A stretch of DNA of 64,000 nucleotides from positions 1 through 64,000 of the forward strand of contig NZ_ML133687.1 in NCBI RefSeq assembly GCF_003985155.1, read 5' to 3'. This document shows, piece by piece, positions 59,004 to 64,000 of the stretch (position 1 is the first letter of the stretch; each line of letters opens with the position of its first letter). This DNA is from Rhizobium vallis (GTDB taxonomy: Bacteria; Pseudomonadota; Alphaproteobacteria; Rhizobiales; Rhizobiaceae). A program made the translations under genes and the position numbers. The notes beneath the pieces were generated by a model, which worked only from the letters and a program-made list of their open reading frames with translations, was not told where the DNA came from and made no database searches.

Positions 59004-60302
59004 TTGGCAATCTGGCTGAATCAGGCATCGGAAGGTTTCGAGCAGCATTTTGCGGCCTTTCTGACGACGAAGCGTGAAGTTTCCGAGGATGTGAACGTCG
59101 TCGTTCGCGCCATCATCGATGATGTGCGTTCGCGTGGCGACGCGGCGCTGGCCGAATATTCACTGAAATTCGACGGCATCGATTTCGCCACCGTTCCCAT
59201 GCGCGTTACGCCCGAAGAGTTCGACGCGGCCATCGAGGCGGTGCCTGCCGAGGTGCTGGGCGCGCTGAAACTTGCGGCACTCCGGATCGAATCCCATCAT
59301 CGCCGGCAACTGCCGAAGGACGATATCTACGAGGACGACATGGGGGTCGGTCTCGGCTCGCGCTGGACGGCGATCGAGGCAGTTGGGCTTTATGTTCCGG
59401 GCGGCACGGCGAGTTATCCGAGCTCGGTGCTGATGAATGCCGTGCCGGCTAAGGTCGCCGGCGTCGAGCGCATCGTCATCGCGGTTCCCGCCACCGGCGG
59501 CGCCGTCAATCCGGCGGTGCTGGCCGCCGCAAAACTGGTGGGTGTCACCGAGATCTATCGTGTCGGCGGCGCCCAGGCGATTGCGGCTCTGGCTTATGGC
59601 ACCGAAACGATTGCGCCGGTTGCCAAGATCACCGGCCCCGGCAATGCCTATGTCGCCGCCGCCAAACGTCATGTCTTCGGCACCGTCGGCATCGACATGA
59701 TCGCCGGTCCTTCCGAAGTGCTTGTTATCGCCGACAAGGACAACAATCCGGATTGGATCGCCGCCGACCTCCTTGCGCAGGCCGAACACGATGTCAGCGC
59801 CCAGGCGATCCTGATCACCGACGATGCCGAATTCGGCAAGGCTGTGGAGCAAGCGGTCGAACGCCAGCTGAAGACGCTGAACCGCGCGGACACCGCTGCG
59901 GCAAGCTGGCGCGATTTCGGCGCGATCATCCTCGTTTCTGATCTGAAGCAGGCCATTCCGCTCGCCAACCGCATCGCCGCCGAGCATCTGGAGCTTGCCG
60001 TCGCCGATCCGGATCGCCTGCTCGACGGCATCCGCAATGCCGGTGCGATTTTCATCGGCGCTCATACACCTGAAGTGATTGGCGATTATGTCGGCGGCTC
60101 CAACCACGTGCTGCCGACAGCGCGTTCGGCGCGCTTCTCCTCCGGTCTTTCGGTGCTTGATTTCGTCAAGCGCACCTCGATTCTTCGCCTTGGCCCGCAG
60201 CAGCTGCGCACCCTCGGCCCGGCGGCAATCGCGCTTGCAGTTTCCGAAGGGCTCGATGCCCATGCGCGATCGGTTGCGATCCGCCTCAACCTCGAAGGGT
60301 GA
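59004..60302 (+). CDS. hisD: Histidinol dehydrogenase
   Basis: HisD oxidises histidinol to histidine in two NAD-dependent steps, the end of histidine synthesis. The length of 432 residues is normal. Family landmarks are [20 protein letters not shown], then [39 protein letters not shown], and the zinc-binding and catalytic region [16 protein letters not shown] plus [20 protein letters not shown]. The start codon is TTG at 59004 with GAGAAGGAATATC upstream. It is followed by the UPF0262 gene after 4 bases. Confidence 0.96.
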   Translation: MAIWLNQASEGFEQHFAAFLTTKREVSEDVNVVVRAIIDDVRSRGDAALAEYSLKFDGIDFATVPMRVTPEEFDAAIEAVPAEVLGALKLAALRIESHHRRQLPKDDIYEDDMGVGLGSRWTAIEAVGLYVPGGTASYPSSVLMNAVPAKVAGVERIVIAVPATGGAVNPAVLAAAKLVGVTEIYRVGGAQAIAALAYGTETIAPVAKITGPGNAYVAAAKRHVFGTVGIDMIAGPSEVLVIADKDNNPDWIAADLLAQAEHDVSAQAILITDDAEFGKAVEQAVERQLKTLNRADTAAASWRDFGAIILVSDLKQAIPLANRIAAEHLELAVADPDRLLDGIRNAGAIFIGAHTPEVIGDYVGGSNHVLPTARSARFSSGLSVLDFVKRTSILRLGPQQLRTLGPAAIALAVSEGLDAHARSVAIRLNLEG

Positions 60303-60306
60303 GGGC

Positions 60307-60780
60307 ATGGGTGCGGGCGACTTTCGGCTTTGCGATGTCGTCCTGGACGATACGATCGGCCGTTCGACGCCCGATGTCGAGCATGAGCGCGCCGTCGCCA
60401 TCTTCGACCTGATCGAGGAGAACCGGTTCGAGCCGCTCGGCCATGCCGGCGGGCCCTACCGGCTGAGTATCTCGCTGGTCGATTCGAAACTGGTCTTCGC
60501 CATCACCACGGAAGAGGGCGGCCAGGTCGCCACCCATATCCTCTCGCTGACGCCCTTCCGGCGGATCGTCAAGGATTACTTCATGATCTGCGAGAGCTAT
60601 TACGAAGCGATCCGTTCGGCCACCCCGAGCCGCATCGAGGCGATCGACATGGGGCGGCGCGGTATCCATAATGAAGGTTCGCAGACGTTGAAGGACAGGC
60701 TGACCGGCAAGATAGAGGTCGATTTCGACACCGCCCGGCGCCTTTTCACGCTGGTCTGCGTGCTCTACTGGCGCGGGTGA
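60307..60780 (+). CDS. UPF0262 family protein
   Basis: The 157-residue cytoplasmic protein matches the alphaproteobacterial UPF0262 family: [20 protein letters not shown], then [40 protein letters not shown] and [20 protein letters not shown]. Function is unknown. It starts 4 bases after hisD and its stop overlaps the next gene's GTG by 4 bases (GTGA), so both are probably in the hisD transcript and translationally coupled. Confidence 0.92.
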   Translation: MGAGDFRLCDVVLDDTIGRSTPDVEHERAVAIFDLIEENRFEPLGHAGGPYRLSISLVDSKLVFAITTEEGGQVATHILSLTPFRRIVKDYFMICESYYEAIRSATPSRIEAIDMGRRGIHNEGSQTLKDRLTGKIEVDFDTARRLFTLVCVLYWRG

Positions 60781-61262
60781 CGGCCATGGAGCTCGCCGCC
60801 GATGTCGAGGATGGAAAAAGGCCGGGCGCCATTCTCTTCATGTGCGGGCTCAATGCCATCCGCTCGCCGATGGCCGAAGCGATCGCCCGTAGCATTCTGC
60901 CGGCCAATACCTATATACGCTCCGTCGGCGTTCGCGCCGGCGAGCGCGATCCCTTCGTCGACGTCGTGCTCGATGAGATCGGGCTTTCCCTCGGGCGCCG
61001 CCAGCCACAGACGCTGGACGATCTCGATGAAGACTATTTCGACTTGATCATTACGCTTTCGCCGCAGGCCCACCATGCGGCGCTCGAGCTGACCCGGTCG
61101 AACGCGGTCGATGTCGTCTATTGGCCGACCATGGATCCGACGGTCGTCAGCGGAACGCGCGAGCAGATTCTGGAGAGCTATCGCGAGGTCCGCAATCACC
61201 TGATTGGCCTCATCGAAAGCCGGCTACTCAAAAGGAAGGGCATTGCCGCGCAATCGGCATGA
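60777..61262 (+). CDS. Low-molecular-weight phosphotyrosine phosphatase family protein
   Basis: The 161-residue protein has the LMW-PTP active site: [20 protein letters not shown], with the C-x5-R loop (C-GLNAI-R) and the catalytic Cys at about residue 22. The usual C-terminal Asp is in [17 protein letters not shown]. Family members dephosphorylate tyrosine or reduce arsenate. The start is the GTG at 60777 that overlaps the UPF0262 stop; an ATG at 60786 is possible. Its target may be the product of the coupled gene, but this is inference. Confidence 0.87.
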   Translation: MTAMELAADVEDGKRPGAILFMCGLNAIRSPMAEAIARSILPANTYIRSVGVRAGERDPFVDVVLDEIGLSLGRRQPQTLDDLDEDYFDLIITLSPQAHHAALELTRSNAVDVVYWPTMDPTVVSGTREQILESYREVRNHLIGLIESRLLKRKGIAAQSA

Positions 61263-61385
61263 AAACAAATAAAGGAAAGCCCGATCAACAAGGTTCACAA
61301 ACCTGCGTTGATTGTGTAGTTTCCGCCCAAATTTTAAAGGCGCGCGCTGCGCTGCCTCCTCAACCCACAGGAAGAAAACCACTAT

Positions 61386-61604
61386 ATGCCGAAAGAAGAA
61401 GTCCTCGAATTCCCGGGAATCGTCACCGAACTTCTGCCGAATGCGACGTTCCGCGTGAAGCTCGAAAACGAACACGAGATCATCGCTCACACCGCCGGCC
61501 GCATGCGCAAGAACCGCATCCGCGTTCTGGCCGGCGACAAGGTGCTTGTCGAAATGACGCCCTATGACCTGACCAAGGGCCGTATTACCTACCGTTTCAA
61601 GTAA
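61386..61604 (+). CDS. infA: Translation initiation factor IF-1
   Basis: The 72-residue protein is the standard IF-1 OB-fold. It starts [20 protein letters not shown], contains [20 protein letters not shown], and ends [20 protein letters not shown]. It binds the 30S A site with IF-2/IF-3 during initiation. The length and sequence are essentially those of other alphaproteobacterial IF-1 proteins. About 120 bases upstream are AT-rich and likely contain its own promoter. It is followed by maf. Confidence 0.98.
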   Translation: MPKEEVLEFPGIVTELLPNATFRVKLENEHEIIAHTAGRMRKNRIRVLAGDKVLVEMTPYDLTKGRITYRFK

Positions 61605-61659
61605 GCTTGCCCAAGGTCCTGCAAGGGGTTTTCTCCCGTCTGCCGATGGTCGAGGTTTC

Positions 61660-62280
61660 ATGGCGCTGAAATACAAGCTCATTCTGGCCTCGGGCTCGCC
61701 CCGTCGCGTCGACCTGCTCAACCAGGCCGGCATCGAGCCCTCGCGCCTGATGCCGATGGATATCGACGAGGCGCCGAAGAAGTCGGAGCATCCGCGTTCG
61801 CTTGCTCGTAGGCTTTCGGCGGAAAAGGCCGAAGCTGCCCTTGCGGCCATCAAGGGTGATATCACCTGGAAGGGCAGCTATATCCTGTCTGCCGATACGG
61901 TGGTCGCCGTCGGCCGGCGCATTCTCGGCAAGGCGGAATTCGCCGACGAGGCGCTGAGCTCGCTGCATCTGTTGTCGGGACGCAACCATATGGTCTACAC
62001 CGGCGTTTGCCTGGTGACGCCGGATCGCAAGATCCGCCAGAAGATCGTCGAGACCAAGGTCCGCTTCAAGCGGCTCTCCGGCTTCGAGATCGAGAACTAC
62101 CTGGCCTCCGGCCAGTGGCGCGGCAAGGCAGGCGCCTACGGCATCCAGGGTCTTGCCGGCACCTTCGTACAGAAAATGGTGGGCTCCTACACCAATGTCG
62201 TCGGCCTGCCGCTTTATGAAACCATTCTGCTTTTGACCGGCGAAGGCTTCGACGTGCATAGCCGGTGGCCCGAGGGCTGA
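61660..62280 (+). CDS. maf: Maf-like nucleotide pyrophosphatase
   Basis: The 206-residue protein has the Maf/ITPase-like fold: [20 protein letters not shown] (S-x-R/P-R-R loop), then [38 protein letters not shown] and [20 protein letters not shown]. Maf proteins hydrolyse non-canonical or excess nucleoside triphosphates and are linked to septum control. It lies 55 bases after infA and is followed by a palindromic repeat region before yacG. Confidence 0.93.
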   Translation: MALKYKLILASGSPRRVDLLNQAGIEPSRLMPMDIDEAPKKSEHPRSLARRLSAEKAEAALAAIKGDITWKGSYILSADTVVAVGRRILGKAEFADEALSSLHLLSGRNHMVYTGVCLVTPDRKIRQKIVETKVRFKRLSGFEIENYLASGQWRGKAGAYGIQGLAGTFVQKMVGSYTNVVGLPLYETILLLTGEGFDVHSRWPEG

Positions 62281-62288
62281 GCCCTGAA

Positions 62289-62332
62289 GCATGATGCCGA
62301 AAAGTGTAAGCGGTTTTCGGGCGACATCATGC
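62289..62332. repeat. REP-like palindromic repeat, long copy
   Basis: GCATGATGCCGAAAAGTGTA and onward to CGACATCATGC fold with GCATGATG/CATCATGC and CCGAAAA/TTTTCGG arms. A shorter copy is at 38467-38498. The sequence is a familiar Rhizobium/Agrobacterium intergenic repeat. It sits 9 bases after the maf stop. Confidence 0.75.
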
Positions 62333-62349
62333 TCTAGCTATTTAATTTG

Positions 62350-62394
62350 GAACAGGATGATATTAGGCCAGCTCGGCCTAATATCATCCTGTTC
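62350..62394. repeat. 20-bp perfect hairpin
   Basis: The arm from 62350 to 62369 (GAACAGGATGATATTAGGCC) is the exact reverse complement of 62375-62394, with a 5-base loop AGCTC. It lies 27 bases upstream of yacG. It may act as a terminator for maf or as a protein site; it differs from the REP-like copy next to it. Confidence 0.7.
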
Positions 62395-62421
62395 TAGAGT
62401 CGATCGATAGGACGAACCGCT

Positions 62422-62634
62422 ATGCCTGAAGAAAAGAAAGCAGCCGCCAAGGTCGAACCGCTGCGCAAGACACGCCCTTGCCCGGAATGCGGCAAACCCT
62501 CCAGCCGCGAACATTACCCCTTCTGCTCCAACCGCTGCCGCGAGGTTGATCTCTCCCGCTGGCTGACCGGCGCCTATGCCATTCCCGTTGCCGACGACGA
62601 GACCAAGGCCGAATATCAGGACGAGGAAAACTAG
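62422..62634 (+). CDS. yacG: DNA gyrase inhibitor / zinc-binding protein YacG
   Basis: The 70-residue protein has one zinc site: [20 protein letters not shown] with C-x2-C and then C-x3-C (CSNRC). This matches YacG, which binds gyrase and blocks its activity in E. coli. The C-terminus [18 protein letters not shown] is acidic, as in the family. It is monocistronic and sits near the REP and hairpin repeats; the tRNA-Phe gene follows on the same strand. Confidence 0.92.
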   Translation: MPEEKKAAAKVEPLRKTRPCPECGKPSSREHYPFCSNRCREVDLSRWLTGAYAIPVADDETKAEYQDEEN

Positions 62635-62812
62635 AGAGTTTCATCCACGAAGCTCTTATTTTTCCTCATGAATCCGTAAAACTGGCAAGACCGTCAAAAA
62701 AGAGTCATTTGACGCTTGCCATGGCCGAACAAGATGCTATAACCCCGCTCGCTTCCGGGGCGAACCAAGGCCCCACGGTTCTTTTTCGAAAAGGATCATT
62801 GGAAGCAGGTTA

Positions 62813-62888
62813 GCCCAGGTAGCTCAGTTGGTAGAGCAGCGGATTGAAAATCCGCGTGTCACTGGTTCGATTCCGGTCCTGGGCACCA
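62813..62888 (+). tRNA. tRNA-Phe (GAA anticodon)
   Basis: GCCCAGG pairs with CCTGGGC; the D arm is GCTCAGTTGGTAGAGC, the anticodon arm is CGGATTGAAAATCCG with GAA, and the T arm contains GGTTCGATTCC. CCA is encoded. The length is 76 bases. The anticodon reads TTT/TTC, phenylalanine. Confidence 0.97.
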
Positions 62889-63009
62889 TTCAGTTTACCC
62901 AAACTAGTCTCATATAGGCGCAATTAGAATAGCCGCGCAAATTCGTAGACTTATGGGGTGCGGGTAGCTCGCCTGTCGCCATTTTCTATTAGGTTCTGTT
63001 CAGCGTCGA

Positions 63010-63336
63010 TCATGGAATGAGCGCAAGGGCAATCCGATTGGCTGCGGCGACGAGGAGCAGCGCGATCGCCAGGTTCGACGAACCGAGGTAGTTGAGAATC
63101 AAAGCCGTGCTCATGAAAATGCCGGCTTCGAGAACGAGCCTTCCAGCCGCGCCAATCTCGTATCTCCGCTTCGGGGAAAGGAACGTACCCCAAACGGCAG
63201 CAGTTGCTGCGCAAAACGCAAGCCCTAACAGCACTTGTGTCGGTATCGGTACGGCAAGGTGTGCAGCCAACGCGACAAGCGAAGCGAGTATGCAAAGTTC
63301 GAGTGCAAATCTGATGCCGAGTGCTATCGCTTTCAT
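63010..63336 (-). CDS. YrdB/DUF2568 family membrane protein
   Basis: The 108-residue protein has three to four hydrophobic helices: LGIRFALELCILASLVALAA, VLLGLAFCAATAAVWGTFLS, LVLEAGIFMSTALILNYLGS and LAIALLLVAAANRIALALI. The pattern R-x3-E in the first helix and TFLSPKR in the loop are the DUF2568/YrdB signature. Function is unknown. The ATG at 63336 follows GGAAGATGAAAGC-type sequence with moderate ribosome binding. It is monocistronic. Confidence 0.82.
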   Translation of the reverse strand: MKAIALGIRFALELCILASLVALAAHLAVPIPTQVLLGLAFCAATAAVWGTFLSPKRRYEIGAAGRLVLEAGIFMSTALILNYLGSSNLAIALLLVAAANRIALALIP

Positions 63337-63506
63337 CTTCCATCCCCGCCATGGAGCTATGGTTCATTCATTTTTGAGAAGTCCACCAAGAAGCCGAATA
63401 CACGCTGTGTCGAAGGTATCACCCGCGAACCCCCTCCGTAGGAGTCCTAGGAGGTTTGCGACGGCTCGATCATGCATTCGCTAATCGACAGCATAAGGCC
63501 GCTCAG

Positions 63507-63650
63507 GTTAAACTTGTGCCCATCATCCTCGGCGGCGGCAACCCGCATTTCAAACCGGCGGGCCGACAGCTTCCACTGAAGCTACTCGACAACACGACGA
63601 CCGCGACCGGCGCAGCTATCCTGGGCTATAAGTCGGTCAATGCGTACCCC
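63507..63650 (+). pseudogene. Fragment of a RibD/DHFR-fold reductase gene (C-terminal part only)
   Basis: This frame reads VKLVPIILGGGNPHFKPAGR, then QLPLKLLDNTTTATGAAILG and YKSVNA. It matches the C-terminus of the reductase at 20969-21526 (VVPVILGGGNPLFKSGERQV, PLKLIESSATGSGAVILRYE) position by position with many substitutions. Nothing of the N-terminal 135 residues precedes it, so it is a gene remnant. The source is a related gene rather than a recent copy of that at 20969, because the two differ widely. Confidence 0.72.
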
Positions 63651-63688
63651 CCACCGGCTGCGGCAATGCCGGAGCCGTCAGGGTTGGA

Positions 63689-64000
63689 TTATTCCTTCGG
63701 CGGCCCGCCCCGCCGCTCCAGCGCCGTCTTGCGGATGGTCTCCGCGATCTCCGGACTACTGCTCGACAACATCTGGAAATCCACGGCGTAGAGCGACAGC
63801 AGCGATACCTCGGTTGCTGCGGTGACCGTCGCTGAGCGCGGTTCGCCACTGATCAGCGACATCTCGCCAAAGAAGTTTCCGGCACCGAGTTCCACTGGAT
63901 GGTCGGGTGTCGCCACGGTGACCCGCCCCTCGACAATGAAGAACATCTGATCGCCAACATCGCCCTTGCGGCAGATCACGGCACCTGCGGGGACAATGCG
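63689..64000 (-). CDS. MlotiK1-like cyclic-nucleotide-gated potassium channel, C-terminal domain, cut by window edge
   Basis: The last about 104 codons of a minus-strand gene lie in the window. It reads RIVPAGAVICRKGDVGDQMF, FIVEGRVTVATPDHPVELGA, FFGEMSLISGEPRSATVTAA and ends LSSSSPEIAETIRKTALERR. FFGE-x3-(I/L)SGEPRSATV is the cAMP-binding phosphate cassette with the conserved Glu and Arg. The block SLLSL..DFQML(S)SSSPEIAE..RKTALERRG is what I recall from the MlotiK1 channel of Mesorhizobium loti. The six-helix channel part would lie beyond position 64000. A standalone CNB regulator cannot be fully excluded. Confidence 0.8.
   Translation of the reverse strand, partial: RIVPAGAVICRKGDVGDQMFFIVEGRVTVATPDHPVELGAGNFFGEMSLISGEPRSATVTAATEVSLLSLYAVDFQMLSSSSPEIAETIRKTALERRGGPPKE

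Noticed and set aside
1..64000. CRISPR arrays, prophage or plasmid replication genes
   Set aside because: No regularly spaced repeats, cas genes, phage structural genes or repABC-type genes were seen.

Overview
This is a chromosomal window from a fast-growing rhizobium, most likely the Rhizobium etli/leguminosarum group. The evidence is high GC with strong third-position bias, family-typical proteins (PodJ-like polarity protein, TIGR02186/TauE pair, DUF6460, UPF0262, DUF2948), the block murA-DUF2948-hisD-UPF0262-phosphatase-infA-maf-yacG-tRNA-Phe that I recall as conserved in Rhizobiales, and several rhizobial intergenic palindromic repeats. The species is an inference.

Layout. 0-2.4 kb: a truncated IS481-type transposase at the edge, an AT-richer stretch with one unrecognised gene, a small lipoprotein and a VOC protein. 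2.4-15 kb: chemoreceptor, orphan solute-binding protein, TerB, an S24 repressor-like regulator with a nuclease-like protein, a LuxR response regulator resembling CrbR/ErdR, pyrD, a minus-strand operon DUF6460-CAP-MATE, a methyltransferase, YitT and a 55-residue gene ending in a hairpin. 15-24.4 kb: an isolated low-GC membrane protein, Rrf2-AhpD, the ligase-associated helicase/PdeM repair pair, a lytic transglycosylase, a RibD-like reductase, TetR-YciI behind tandem operators, and TIGR02186-TauE. 24.7-28.5 kb: the very large podJ-like gene. 28.8-36.8 kb: VOC, SDR, 3-methyladenine glycosylase, then a beta-oxidation operon (acyl-CoA dehydrogenase, thiolase, cupin, FadJ-like) behind a 22-bp palindrome. 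37-45 kb: cold-shock protein, MarR/GFA with twin operators, MFS/TetR, a transporter-fused hybrid histidine kinase (CrbS/MxtR type) and mscL. 45-56 kb: aminotransferase, galE, GGDEF-EAL protein, 3-hydroxyisobutyryl-CoA hydrolase-like gene, UvrD-type helicase, a second copy of the small lipoprotein, a frameshifted BON-domain gene, DUF982 and an acyltransferase. 56.6-62.9 kb: tRNA-Thr, the murA to yacG housekeeping block and tRNA-Phe. 63-64 kb: YrdB, a reductase gene fragment, and the cyclic-nucleotide domain of a MlotiK1-like potassium channel cut by the right edge.

Themes. Acyl-CoA metabolism (31-36.8 kb and 50 kb) sits in the same window as both halves of a probable acetate-sensing CrbS/CrbR-type system, which lie 33 kb apart. 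Four small regulator/effector modules (Rrf2-AhpD, TetR-YciI, MarR/GFA, TetR/MFS) carry clear or plausible operators. At least four classes of intergenic palindromic or dispersed repeat are present. No CRISPR array, prophage or complete mobile element was seen. I found no system that is clearly new; the least explained genes are those at 533-1336, 14686-14853 and 15089-15820.
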